This document shows positions 13,638-23,172 of a stretch of 35,289 nucleotides of DNA, in pieces. Location: NCBI GenBank assembly GCA_021462845.1, contig JAJTXU010000021.1:1-35289 (forward strand). The letters run 5' to 3'. Within the stretch, counting starts at the first letter, position 1; each line of letters opens with the position of its first letter. This stretch comes from Anaerolineales bacterium (GTDB lineage: Bacteria; Chloroflexota; Anaerolineae; Anaerolineales; Villigracilaceae). The notes under the pieces were generated by a model that did no database searches, was not told the origin of the DNA, and saw only the letters and a list, made by a program, of their open reading frames with translations. The translations under genes were made by a program, and so were the position numbers.

Positions 13638-14921
13638 GTGAATCAACAAATCTACTGGCACACCACAGTCAACATGCCCGGCGAAGAACACGCCGCAACT
13701 CTGCTTCCCTCCAAAGTGGATGTGGCGGTCATCGGCGGAGGGTTCACGGGATTGAGCGCGGCGCGGACGCTGGCGAAGAGCAACATAAATGTTGCCTTAC
13801 TCGAGGCGGAGACCATCGGCTGGGGCGCGAGTTCACGCAACGGCGGAATGACTCTTACCGGGCTGAAACCTTCGATGCAAAGCGTGACTAAAAAATATGG
13901 GCGCGATCTGGCGAAGCAATTATTTCAAGTTTCGATAGACTCGGTGAACACAGTGGAACAGGTGGTGAATGAAGAAAAAATTGATTGCGACTTCCAACGT
14001 TACGGTCATTTGTATGTAGCGAGCAAAGCGCATCACTTCGACTCCTTTTATAATGAAGTTGATTTCATGGCGAGGGAGTTCAATCACAACGTTCGAGTTA
14101 TTGAACCGAATCAACTGCAAGATGAGATCGGGTCGAAAAAATATTTTGGCGGCATCGTGGACGAGGCGAGCGGAGGGCTGAACCCGGCGCAATACGTGGC
14201 AGGGCTGGCTCGCGCGGCAGAGAAGGCTGGGGCGTCGCTCCATGCCCGCGCGGGCGTCACCAGCCTCACTCGTCGAGGGACGCGGTTCTTCATCCAAACA
14301 AAAAGAGGAAATATCGAAGCGGAAAAAGTTTTGGTCGGCACATCGGGCTACACGGGGAGCGTCACGAAAAAACTTCAACGAAAAATTATCCCGATAGGGT
14401 CGTTCATCATCGCGTCGGAAAAATTATCCGACGCGCTTGCAAACGAACTCAGCCCAAAGAATCGCATGATCTTTGATTCAATGCACTACCTGAATTATTT
14501 TCGGCTGTGGGACAACCGCATGATCTTCGGCGGACGCGCGGCGTTCTTCCCCGAAAACAACAATACGATCGCTCGAAGCGCGGAGATTTTGCGGCGTGAA
14601 ATGATCCGCGTGTATCCCCAGTTGAAAGATGTGAAAATTGATTACGTATGGGGCGGCACGCTCGATTTCGCGTTCGACATGATGACGCATGTGGGCGAAA
14701 TTGATGGTGTATATTATTCGCTCGGTTACGCAGGTCATGGCGTGGCAATGGCTTCGCATTTGGGAAAGACTGTTGCGGAAGCGATGCTGAACGGAAATAT
14801 CAGGGAGCATCCGTTCGCGCAATTCGATTTCCCCGGCGCGCCGCTGGGACTCTACAACGGCTTTCCATGGTTTTTGCCGTTTGCCGGCGCATGGCATAAG
14901 ATTTTGGATTGGTTGGAATAA
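13638..14921 (+). CDS. FAD-dependent oxidoreductase (DAO family, PuuB-like)
   Basis: A 427-residue flavoprotein. VDVAVIGGGFTGLSAARTLAKSNINVALLEAE (residues ~29-60) is the GxGxxG dinucleotide fold, followed by IGWGASSRNGGMTLTG, the ASxRNxG motif of gamma-glutamylputrescine oxidase and glycine/sarcosine-oxidase relatives. The end has YSLGYAGHGVAMASHLGKTVAEAML, the second FAD contact. It probably oxidises an amine or N-methyl amino acid, making an aldehyde, ammonia and H2O2. GTG 13638 is the start, with GGGAG six bases upstream. A PruA/ALDH-type enzyme at 27.8 kb could handle related aldehydes, but the genes are not linked. Confidence 0.87.
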   Translation: MNQQIYWHTTVNMPGEEHAATLLPSKVDVAVIGGGFTGLSAARTLAKSNINVALLEAETIGWGASSRNGGMTLTGLKPSMQSVTKKYGRDLAKQLFQVSIDSVNTVEQVVNEEKIDCDFQRYGHLYVASKAHHFDSFYNEVDFMAREFNHNVRVIEPNQLQDEIGSKKYFGGIVDEASGGLNPAQYVAGLARAAEKAGASLHARAGVTSLTRRGTRFFIQTKRGNIEAEKVLVGTSGYTGSVTKKLQRKIIPIGSFIIASEKLSDALANELSPKNRMIFDSMHYLNYFRLWDNRMIFGGRAAFFPENNNTIARSAEILRREMIRVYPQLKDVKIDYVWGGTLDFAFDMMTHVGEIDGVYYSLGYAGHGVAMASHLGKTVAEAMLNGNIREHPFAQFDFPGAPLGLYNGFPWFLPFAGAWHKILDWLE

Positions 14922-15004
14922 AGTCGGGATTATAATGACGGGGAGATTCGACTGAAAGGATATGCTGAAATCGCATCATGGTTTTTGCAAAGTTCATTAG
15001 CAAG

Positions 15005-15020
15005 GTCTTGATTTCAAGAC
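15005..15020. repeat. short palindrome GTCTTGA-TT-TCAAGAC
   Basis: A perfect 7-bp inverted repeat followed by AAGG, in the 227-base interval before the stress-protein gene. No gene is seen in 14922-15148. Confidence 0.5.
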
Positions 15021-15026
15021 AAGGCT

Positions 15027-15112
15027 TTAACGCGAATTACGCTGATTGGCGAATCACGCGAATACTTTATAAAAAATTCGCATAATTCGCTCATTCGTGG
15101 CATTAGCGTTTA
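15027..15112. repeat. ~37-bp imperfect inverted repeat (MITE-like)
   Basis: Arms 15027-15063 and 15076-15112 share AACGC-AAT-...-GCGAAT-A-GCGAAT in inverse orientation, about 70 percent by eye, around an ACTTTATAAAAA centre. It contains no coding capacity and may be a degenerate non-autonomous element. Confidence 0.5.
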
Positions 15113-15148
15113 GAAACGCCCTGTCTTTGCAAAAGCTCTTGGAATCGC

Positions 15149-15586
15149 ATGTACAGTAGAATTCTTGTCCCGCTCGATGGCTCGCCGTTCGCTGAAGCGA
15201 TACTGCCTCACGTGAAGGTCCTTGCCCGCGCGATGGGAAGCGAATTGATCTTGCTGTATGTGATCCCAACCGCAACGCTCGAATTCGCACCCCCGCCGCG
15301 CCCGCTTGGAAAGGACCCCATGCCGGAACAAAAACAGCGGAAAAAACTTGCAAGATATTTGAAAGATATGTGCGCGACATTGGAAGCCGAGAACATGAAG
15401 GCGAACTATTTGTTGAGTCAGGGAGGCGTGGCTGAAACGATCATCGAGGTCGCCGAGCTGATGGAAACAGATCTGATCGCCATGACCACACGGGGACGAT
15501 CGGGTACGCAAATGTTATTGTTGGGCAGTCTCACCTATCACGTTGTGCGCCACTCGCCTTTGCCAACACTGTTGATTCGCGCATAA
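15149..15586 (+). CDS. universal stress protein (UspA family)
   Basis: A 145-residue single-domain Usp. The N-terminal strand RILVPLDGSPFAEAIL carries the conserved Asp of the nucleotide-binding site, and the C-terminal TTRGRSGTQMLLLGSLTYHVVRHSPLPTLLI is the Gx2Gx9G(S/T) ATP-binding signature, so it is of the ATP-binding type. Such proteins respond to starvation, redox or energy stress. It is preceded by a 227-base repeat-rich interval and followed 79 bases later by acetyl-CoA synthetase. Confidence 0.93.
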   Translation: MYSRILVPLDGSPFAEAILPHVKVLARAMGSELILLYVIPTATLEFAPPPRPLGKDPMPEQKQRKKLARYLKDMCATLEAENMKANYLLSQGGVAETIIEVAELMETDLIAMTTRGRSGTQMLLLGSLTYHVVRHSPLPTLLIRA

Positions 15587-15665
15587 CCTCTGCCGGGCGA
15601 TCGGTCCGTTTTGCGCCCGGCGGAGAATGATACAATCACATTCATCTCAACCTGAGGAGAGAACC

Positions 15666-17621
<1,956 letters not shown>

Positions 17622-17654
17622 AAGAGCAGAGAATTAGAGGATTGGAGAATTGAT

Positions 17655-17697
17655 GGTCGAGTAGTCCCGCACGCTCTTCGCGGGACGCATCGAGACC
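17655..17697 (+). repeat. palindromic element, copy C
   Basis: GGTCGAGTAGT, then CCCGC...GCGGG stem with ACGCTCTT-type loop, then ACGCATCGAGACC. Same ends as copies A and B, different but self-complementary stem. Confidence 0.78.
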
Positions 17698-17719
17698 AGA
17701 GATTAGAGATTGGAGATTG

Positions 17720-17756
17720 AACAGGCTGAGGAGAAAGTTCTCAGCCTGTTTTATTT
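17720..17756 (+). terminator. rho-independent terminator after acs
   Basis: AACAGGCTGAG (17720-17730) pairs perfectly with CTCAGCCTGTT (17740-17750) across a 9-base loop and is followed by TTATTT. Confidence 0.85.
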
Positions 17757-17788
17757 CGATGTGATGTAAAATAAAGGCGAGGTATAAC

Positions 17789-18013
17789 ATGCTTGGAAAT
17801 AAAGTATCTGACCTGACGATTGACGAATTGCGTTCCATCATCCGGGAAACCGTTCGGCAAACTCTGGCTGATTTATTGTCTGACCCTGATGAAGGGCTGG
17901 AGTTGCAGGACGAAATCGAAGAGACTCTGCTACACTCGATTGAGGCAATTCGCGGAGGCGAACCGACTTTCGATGCGAGCGAGGTCGCGGAGAAACCAGG
18001 GTTGAATTGGTAA
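17789..18013 (+). CDS. small acidic antitoxin-like protein, no partner seen
   Basis: A 74-residue acidic, helical protein (LTIDELRSIIRETVRQTLADLLSDPDEGLELQDEIEETLLHSIEAIRGGE). It resembles the small antitoxins that normally precede a RelE/ParE-type toxin gene. No toxin follows: 18014-18095 holds only a hairpin, and the next gene is on the other strand. GGCGAGG precedes the ATG. It may be an orphan left after loss of the toxin. Confidence 0.5.
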   Translation: MLGNKVSDLTIDELRSIIRETVRQTLADLLSDPDEGLELQDEIEETLLHSIEAIRGGEPTFDASEVAEKPGLNW

Positions 18014-18045
18014 CGCAATTTGTAATAGATGGAAATAGAGATCGC

Positions 18046-18086
18046 CCCGCGATGATCCTTCGACTTCGATCAGTAGAAATCGCGGG
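18046..18086. terminator. hairpin between convergent genes
   Basis: CCCGCGAT (18046-18053) pairs with ATCGCGGG (18079-18086). A smaller GATC...GATC stem lies in the loop. It is followed by ATAATCTTGTT rather than a T-run, so it may be a weak bidirectional terminator. Confidence 0.45.
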
Positions 18087-18095
18087 ATAATCTTG

Positions 18096-18587
18096 TTACT
18101 CTCCCGCCTCGGAGAGAATGGTTTTTGCCAAATCTTCACCGATGTAAAAACCTGCATTGTTCTGCAACAAATCCAAAGCCTCTTTGAGCGAACCGACATC
18201 ACCCTCATGTTTTGCCCGGACCAAAACCCCAAGTACGCCAATCGGCGCGAGCCTCATCGCCTTTGCGATAAGCCTTCCATCGCGTTCATCCATTAGGATG
18301 GTTTCGACTCCCAGTTCGAGGGCAAGCGCGATCGCTTCGGCTTCACCGTCATCTAACTCTCGGCGCAATGCGCGCGTCATCTGGTCGTTTTGTAATTCCA
18401 CCATGCGCAACCAACCCTCCTCAAGCGCCTGACGAATTTCAACCGTGCCGGGATAATCTGCATCAACCTTTAGTTCTTCGAGAACGGCAGGAGGAAGAAC
18501 AACATCGCCAAACTGCCGGCGCAGTAAGTCCAAATGACCGATCACCGCCAGATTCAGAATCGGCGATGTGTCACTGACGACCAGCAT
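18096..18587 (-). CDS. DUF3368 PIN-type toxin
   Basis: A 163-residue protein of the DUF3368 family, a PIN-fold group paired with UPF0175 antitoxins. VVSDTSPILNLAVIGHLDLL carries the first Asp; LPPAVLEEL the Glu; LDDGEAEAIALALELG the DxGExxAIxLA signature; and ILMDERDGR the final acidic pair. Predicted RNase. Its start lies inside the antitoxin gene (17-base overlap), so the two are translationally coupled. The C-terminus (GDVGSLKEALDLLQNNAGFYIGEDLAKTIL) is typical for the family. Confidence 0.88.
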   Translation of the reverse strand: MLVVSDTSPILNLAVIGHLDLLRRQFGDVVLPPAVLEELKVDADYPGTVEIRQALEEGWLRMVELQNDQMTRALRRELDDGEAEAIALALELGVETILMDERDGRLIAKAMRLAPIGVLGVLVRAKHEGDVGSLKEALDLLQNNAGFYIGEDLAKTILSEAGE

Positions 18588-18825
18588 ATTTCAGATCATC
18601 CTTGAGTTCTTCTTCCGTGTAATGACGCGGTATCTTGCGCTTGCCGAGCAACATGCCAAAGTCATATTTGCTTAAGCCGCTTAATTGGCGCGATTTGCCG
18701 AAGGACAAAATACCCTGGGCGTACAGCGTAACCGCCAGTTCAACCAACACGCGGCTTTCCTGCTCGCCCACCGGCAGGCGCATGGCTTGCGCAACGGCAT
18801 CGGGGATTTCCAAATGGATAGTCAT
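18571..18825 (-). CDS. UPF0175-family antitoxin
   Basis: An 84-residue UPF0175 protein: helix-turn-helix-like LAVTLYAQGILSFGKSRQLSGLSKYDFGMLLGKRKIPRHYTEEEL, which matches the family core (A...GILS.GKAAEL.G.S...F...L..R.IP..Y). It neutralises the DUF3368 toxin and probably represses the operon. AGGAG lies six bases before the ATG, and TATAAT at 18848-18843 is the likely -10. This promoter overlaps the stop of the reverse-transcriptase relic. Confidence 0.88.
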   Translation of the reverse strand: MTIHLEIPDAVAQAMRLPVGEQESRVLVELAVTLYAQGILSFGKSRQLSGLSKYDFGMLLGKRKIPRHYTEEELKDDLKYAGRQ

Positions 18826-18843
18826 GGGGCGCTCCTAAAACGA

Positions 18844-18963
18844 TTATAAACGCATTTTATAGGGAGTTCCGCGTCGAATCAGAGAAAATCTTTTGCCGCG
18901 TGAGGCGTTGCTATAAGCCAGCCAAAGGTTTTCCCAAGTGGTTAATTGATTTTGCAAGTTCAT
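18844..18963 (-). pseudogene. 5' relic of a DGR-type reverse transcriptase gene
   Basis: ATG at 18963 opens a 39-codon frame beginning MNLQNQLTTWENLWLAYSNA and continuing SRGKR. This is the characteristic start of diversity-generating-retroelement reverse transcriptases, for example the Bordetella phage enzyme, whose opening I recall as NLIDQITTWENLWDAY...GKR. After GKR (about base 18889) the resemblance ends and the frame stops at 18844 next to the TA promoter. The polymerase core (YxDD box) is absent from the window. It lies 48 bases downstream of, and on the same strand as, the KAP/FGE-like gene, the usual place for a DGR reverse transcriptase. The call rests on remembered family sequences. 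Confidence 0.72.
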
Positions 18964-19010
18964 TTTTTAATTTTTTGAATCAGATTATCAGATTACAGAT
19001 TGTTCAGATT

Positions 19011-21296
19011 TCAGATGTGTGATGGGGAAGACACGCAAACACGAAAACCGAGGCCGTTGAGACGGTCGTCGGGATCGGTGTAGTTGCGATACGCACAGCG
19101 CGCGAAGTTTCGACCGTTGTAGAACGAGCCGCCGCGCAGGACGCGACTGATTCCCTTTTGCGGACCTTTCGGATTCAGCACGGGCGTGTCGGAGATACGA
19201 CCCTTATATTCCGAATCGCTGAACCAGTCGTTGCACCATTCCCACACATTGCCAACCATGTCGGCACATCCATACGGCGAGTCGCCTCCCAATGTGGAAT
19301 ATGCGCCGACGGGTGTTGTGCCTCCTTTCCTGCCATCGGCGGAATTACATTTGTTCGGGTCGAATTCATTTCCCCAGGGCCATTCATTGCCATACGCGCC
19401 CCGCGCGGCTTTCTCCCATTCCGCTTCGGTGGGCAGATGCAAGGACAAATCGCCCAGATCGCTCTTGAAGGTTTCGTTGAACCACTTGCAATATTCCATG
19501 GCGTCATTCCACGATACCTGCACGACAGGATGATCCGCCTTATCCTCCCATTTTTCTTTCGGGTCGGTAGGATGCGCCCAATTGACTCCTTTCACAAATT
19601 TTGATTGTTTGGGAGTCCAACCTCCTAGCTTGTCGGCAGTCGTTTCGTATTTTGTGTCTTTGATGAACTCTGAAAACTGGCGATTGGTCAAAATGAATTT
19701 CGCCATCCAGTAATCGTAAGAAAGATCAACGGTATGCTGAGGTTTTTCTCGATCCTGCGCCAGTTCGTTGTCATCCTTGCTTCCCATCACAAACCTGCCT
19801 TTTGGCACGCGCGCGAAGCGAATTCCGCCGATCTCCATCTCGTTACGCTCGCCACGCGGCGCAATCTTTTCACTGCGCAGAACAGCGGTTTCTTCTTCAA
19901 CAACCACTTCGGCAATGTCAGATACTGAAACTTTCTTTGGTTCTTCTACAGCAGATTTTACAGGTTCGGGCTTTGGCGGCGGAGCGGTCATGTAGATCAT
20001 CGAATCCAATGCCTCAGGCGTGAAATCGCCACTGAAACTCACTTGCTTCAAAACCTTTCTCAAACGGCGCGAGTCATCGTCTTCATAATCGGCAAATGAA
20101 CCACGTGCCGCGTCTTTCTCCTCTTGTGTTCCATTTTGCCATTTCAAGGCATCGAGAACAAAATTATGCCGAATTGACTTGTCGTCGAGTTTCGTCACCT
20201 GCGCAACGAACTTGGCTGGCGCGGCTCGCATGAGGGCTTGCCAACATATAAAATCGTCGCGGTTCACATCTTTGGCTTGATCTGAATTGACCGCCATGAA
20301 CCATTGCAAATTCAGATCGTTGATCACGTTCTTCACGCGGCGCGGGTTTACCTCGGCGGCGGCAACGAGAGCGCCCCAGCGTTTGAGCATGGCTTCGTCC
20401 ACTTTCGTTTTATCCTGCGTTTTCAAATACGCTTCCATCGCTTTTTCCACGATGGGCGGCAGATCGAAGCGCAGTTGAATGATCTTTTCGAGGTAATCCT
20501 TTGCGCCTTCGCCGATGATGCCTTCGTTCTTGTAATGCGTCTCGACGGCGGCGCGCACAATGCGCGTGTCCGCGCCGAGGACGAACACGCATCCGCTTTT
20601 ATCGAGGAACAACTTGATGGCTTCGAGGGTCTGAACGGTCTTGGCTGGCAGACAGCGGTCGAGATCGTCAATGAAAACAACGAGCGTTCCGTTGTCCGTC
20701 CAACTTTTTAGCAGAGCCTCGAACGCCTCGTTGAAATAATCGAAGAAGGCGGTATGCTGTTTGATCGGTGAAATTTCTTGATATTTGTTCGGGTCGAGTT
20801 TCAACTTGAAGTTCGCGCCCAGTCCGCCAAAACTGACCTCGAAGGCGTTGAACAACATGGCGATCACATCGTAGGACGGCTGGTTGGGGTCGCCGAACCA
20901 CGCCTTGATCTTGTTGATAAACCCATCCTTTTGCATCGCTTGAAGAATCACACGCACGAGCGCGACAAGCAGTTCATCCTCGTCGTTGTACTTCCACGCG
21001 TCGAACCACACGGTCTTGCACTGCCGAAATATATTTTCCTCGTCTTCGGCAAAACGATGTTTCCCCTTGTCATCCAACGGGTTGTCCAGCATATCCTTCA
21101 CGCGCAACAGCAGGGATGTCTTCCCCGAGCCCCACGCGCCGTTGATGCCGATGGCAAGCGGCGTTTCGGTGTTCGGGCTGGCGATCAGGCGCGCGAACGT
21201 GGCGGCGAAATCGTCGAAGTGAAAGTCCGCCCGCTTCGAACCAGTCAGCGGGGCATCGTGCAAAACTTCGGGAGTCTGGTATTTTCGTTTTGGCAT
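19011..21296 (-). CDS. KAP-family NTPase fused to FGE/C-type-lectin-like domain; probable former DGR target
   Basis: A 761-residue fusion. Residues ~20-430 are a KAP P-loop NTPase: Walker A GAWGSGKTS (~52-60) and Walker B LVVFIDDLDRCLP (~207-219), with RVKNVINDLNLQWFM in the helical lid region. After a linker (~440-500, PPPKPEPVKSAVEEPKKV) residues ~503-757 form a formylglycine-generating-enzyme-like (SUMF1) domain: FVMGSKDDNELAQDREKPQHTV, HPVVQVSWNDAMEYCKWFNE, LPTEAEWEKAARG, GNVWEWCNDW and RVLRGGSFYNG...GFRVC. The two Cys that catalyse formylglycine formation are missing from the segment after RGGS, so ligand binding rather than sulfatase modification is likely. The C-terminus matches DGR variable proteins of the FGE type. 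KAP proteins are often membrane-linked; here no transmembrane insert is evident. Confidence 0.88.
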   Translation of the reverse strand: MPKRKYQTPEVLHDAPLTGSKRADFHFDDFAATFARLIASPNTETPLAIGINGAWGSGKTSLLLRVKDMLDNPLDDKGKHRFAEDEENIFRQCKTVWFDAWKYNDEDELLVALVRVILQAMQKDGFINKIKAWFGDPNQPSYDVIAMLFNAFEVSFGGLGANFKLKLDPNKYQEISPIKQHTAFFDYFNEAFEALLKSWTDNGTLVVFIDDLDRCLPAKTVQTLEAIKLFLDKSGCVFVLGADTRIVRAAVETHYKNEGIIGEGAKDYLEKIIQLRFDLPPIVEKAMEAYLKTQDKTKVDEAMLKRWGALVAAAEVNPRRVKNVINDLNLQWFMAVNSDQAKDVNRDDFICWQALMRAAPAKFVAQVTKLDDKSIRHNFVLDALKWQNGTQEEKDAARGSFADYEDDDSRRLRKVLKQVSFSGDFTPEALDSMIYMTAPPPKPEPVKSAVEEPKKVSVSDIAEVVVEEETAVLRSEKIAPRGERNEMEIGGIRFARVPKGRFVMGSKDDNELAQDREKPQHTVDLSYDYWMAKFILTNRQFSEFIKDTKYETTADKLGGWTPKQSKFVKGVNWAHPTDPKEKWEDKADHPVVQVSWNDAMEYCKWFNETFKSDLGDLSLHLPTEAEWEKAARGAYGNEWPWGNEFDPNKCNSADGRKGGTTPVGAYSTLGGDSPYGCADMVGNVWEWCNDWFSDSEYKGRISDTPVLNPKGPQKGISRVLRGGSFYNGRNFARCAYRNYTDPDDRLNGLGFRVCVSSPSHI
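19044..19127 (-). other. variable-region-like segment at the end of the FGE-like domain
   Basis: Residues ~724-751, from SFYNGRN to RLNGLGF. Over half of its codons have the form NNC (TTC, TAC, AAC, GAC, CTC, GGC), as expected if adenine-mutagenesis acted on AAC codons of a template. It is followed by an invariant-looking GFRVC and lies ~80 bases before the reverse-transcriptase relic. No template repeat was found by eye in the window. Confidence 0.5.
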
Positions 21297-21314
21297 GGCA
21301 TCCCTCGCGTGTCT

Positions 21315-21347
21315 AGGTGACAGTCACTTGGCAAGTGACTGTCACCT
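21315..21347. repeat. 33-bp perfect palindrome
   Basis: AGGTGACAGTCACTTG, one G, then CAAGTGACTGTCACCT. It lies 18 bases upstream of the KAP/FGE gene start, in the region where its promoter should be, and ahead of the divergent DUF1684 gene. It shares TGACAGTC words with the terminator at 1741. Operator or repeat, undecided. Confidence 0.7.
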
Positions 21348-21400
21348 GCCTTGGTCCATTGTATAACAAAATTGCAAATGCGCACCGGACTGCCCCGAAG

Positions 21401-21406
21401 TATAAT
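21401..21406 (+). promoter_or_regulatory. -10 box (TATAAT) for the DUF1684 gene
   Basis: A perfect TATAAT seven bases before the ATG at 21414, implying a leaderless message. No good -35 at standard spacing. Confidence 0.5.
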
Positions 21407-21413
21407 TTCCCGC

Positions 21414-22232
21414 ATGGCAGATAAAACCTATGAAAACGAAATCCTCAAATGGCGGGCGGAAAAATACAACGCGCTGACCGGCGAAAACAGTTGGGTGGCA
21501 TTGGCTGGCTTATACGAACTGAAACAAGGCAGGAATCTGGTTGGCTCGACTTCAATGAGCGAGGTGGTTCTCCCTGAACATGCCCCAACCTACCTCGGTG
21601 TGGTGGAAGTTTCAAGTAAAATCATCCGCTTTCAGCCTGCCAACGGAATCCATGTAAAGGTAAACGGACGCGCAGTGCAAAAGGCGGTACTCCAGCCAGC
21701 TCAAGACCCAAAGCCCAGTTTCATCACATGGAATAACCTTCGCATGGTAGTGCACCAGCACGGGGAAAAATATTCCATGCGCATCTGGGATAATGACCGC
21801 GAGGAACGCTTCAAACTTCCGCCATTAAAGTGGTTTCCCATCGAAAAGAAATTCCGTTTCAACGCCGCGTATACCCCTTACCCCCAGCCGAAAGCCTCCC
21901 CGCAGGATAACTCGCTGGGCGATGTCGTTGAAGATCAACTGCACGGGTTCGTATCGTTCCGCTTCGAGGGGAAAACCTACAAACTCGACGTCACCGAAAC
22001 AACCACGAAGAAACTGTTCGTCAAATTCCGCGACGGCACAAGCAGTAAAGAGTCCTATCCGCCAAGCCGTTACCTGTACACTGATGCGCCGAAAAACGAG
22101 AAATTAATTTTAGATTTCAATTACGCCTATAGCCCGCCGTGCGCGTTCACGCCGTATGCTACCTGCGTATTCGCCTCGCCACAAAATACGCTCCCCTTCC
22201 GCGTGGAAGCGGGCGAGATCTATCGCGGCTAA
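21414..22232 (+). CDS. DUF1684 domain protein
   Basis: About 272 residues. It matches DUF1684: WRAEKYNALTGENSWVALAGLYELKQGRNLVGS at the N-terminus, KWFPIEKKFRFNAAYTPYP, and the C-terminal signature RYLYTDAP...LILDFNYAYSPPCAFTPYATCVFASPQNTLPFRVEAGE with NYAYNPPCAFT-like residues. The domain is common in bacteria, is mostly beta-stranded and has no established reaction. No signal peptide, so it is cytoplasmic. ATG 21414 is selected on the -10 box and on homologous N-termini; the frame to 21351 adds residues with no ribosome site. Confidence 0.85.
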   Translation: MADKTYENEILKWRAEKYNALTGENSWVALAGLYELKQGRNLVGSTSMSEVVLPEHAPTYLGVVEVSSKIIRFQPANGIHVKVNGRAVQKAVLQPAQDPKPSFITWNNLRMVVHQHGEKYSMRIWDNDREERFKLPPLKWFPIEKKFRFNAAYTPYPQPKASPQDNSLGDVVEDQLHGFVSFRFEGKTYKLDVTETTTKKLFVKFRDGTSSKESYPPSRYLYTDAPKNEKLILDFNYAYSPPCAFTPYATCVFASPQNTLPFRVEAGEIYRG

Positions 22233-22251
22233 TCCTCTACAGTGAGTGCAA

Positions 22252-22277
22252 AAAACCGACCTTGCGAGGTCGGTTTT
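22252..22277. terminator. bidirectional terminator between DUF1684 and ecfT genes
   Basis: AAAACCGACCT (22252-22262), loop TGCG, AGGTCGGTTTT (22267-22277). A and T runs on both sides serve the two convergent transcripts. Confidence 0.88.
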
Positions 22278-22289
22278 CATTTTCCAGGG

Positions 22290-23168
22290 TTATCCCAAAA
22301 TAAATTTCGTGAAAAAGTCCGGGACGAAGAACCCGCCAATTCCAAACCCCCACTTCAAAATGCAACAAGCCAGAAAGATCGCCACGCCCAGCCCGATCAT
22401 GAAATAATCGCGGGGAGCGTAGTGCAATTCTTTGAGCCATGTGCGGGGAGCCGTGTTGAAAGCACGCAGGTCCATGGCGTCGATCACTTCCTCGCCGGTC
22501 ACCGTCGACTGCATGGTGACGGGTATGATCAATGGAGCAAGCTTGCGGATTTTCTCGATCACCCCGCCTTTGAGTTTTTCCACTTCATAGCCCCGCGCGC
22601 GCTGGGCATCCACTGTAATAGTGAGATCATGCGAAAATGTGGGCAGGAAGCGGAGAGCCAAATCCATGGTGAAAGACACTTTGTCCGAAACTCCCATGCG
22701 CTTGAAGGCAGTTCCATAAATATTCGGGTCCAAGGTATACGGGAGCGCCATAGCGGGCAAAGCCATGGCGAGAATTCGAAGCACCTGCGTCATGGCAAAC
22801 CATAATTTCGAAATGGTGATCGTGATCCCCCAATCGGTGCCCGGAATTAGCGCCTGAAAAATGATCGGCGAAGTCGGGTCAAGTGCCGCGGAAGGACCGC
22901 CGCGCCCCGAGAGCAAACCATTCAATCCAATAATAAAGAATACCAGAATGAAGACAAAGAAAAGGGTCCGCCGTATATCCTTCCACTCGATCCGAGCCAA
23001 CAAGAACTGGGTCAGTGAGAACAGAAAGAGCGGGACCATAAAGCGGTAATCCCAAATTTCCGGTATTGTCAACGCAAAGATGGTGCACAGAAGAACGATA
23101 AACCGAGTGCGGGGATCCAGGCGCTGGATGAATGTATCGCGCGGGCGGTACTTCCACGTTACGAGCAT
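22290..23168 (-). CDS. ECF transporter T component (EcfT)
   Basis: About 292 residues, the membrane-embedded scaffold of an energy-coupling-factor transporter. Around five to six transmembrane helices are seen (FIVLLCTIFALTI, FMVPLFLFSLTQFLLA, TLFFVFILVFFIIGLNGLL, DYFMIGLGVAIFLACCILKWGF). The cytoplasmic coupling helices contain the A-R-A/G motif seen here as DAQRARGYEVEK, with a second less clear motif near DAMDLRAFN, which contact the ATPases. ATG 23168 is preferred to 23204 because the upstream gene ends at 23173 and GAGG precedes it; MLVTWKYRPRD is a natural start. Last gene of the operon. Confidence 0.88.
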   Translation of the reverse strand: MLVTWKYRPRDTFIQRLDPRTRFIVLLCTIFALTIPEIWDYRFMVPLFLFSLTQFLLARIEWKDIRRTLFFVFILVFFIIGLNGLLSGRGGPSAALDPTSPIIFQALIPGTDWGITITISKLWFAMTQVLRILAMALPAMALPYTLDPNIYGTAFKRMGVSDKVSFTMDLALRFLPTFSHDLTITVDAQRARGYEVEKLKGGVIEKIRKLAPLIIPVTMQSTVTGEEVIDAMDLRAFNTAPRTWLKELHYAPRDYFMIGLGVAIFLACCILKWGFGIGGFFVPDFFTKFILG

Positions 23169-23172
23169 TTTG

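Noticed and set aside
18588-19010. Template repeat or intact reverse transcriptase beside the KAP/FGE gene
   Set aside because: Only 47 bases lie between the target stop and the RT stub, and they contain AATCTGATAATCTG-type simple repeats rather than a copy of the variable region; no YxDD motif anywhere in the window.
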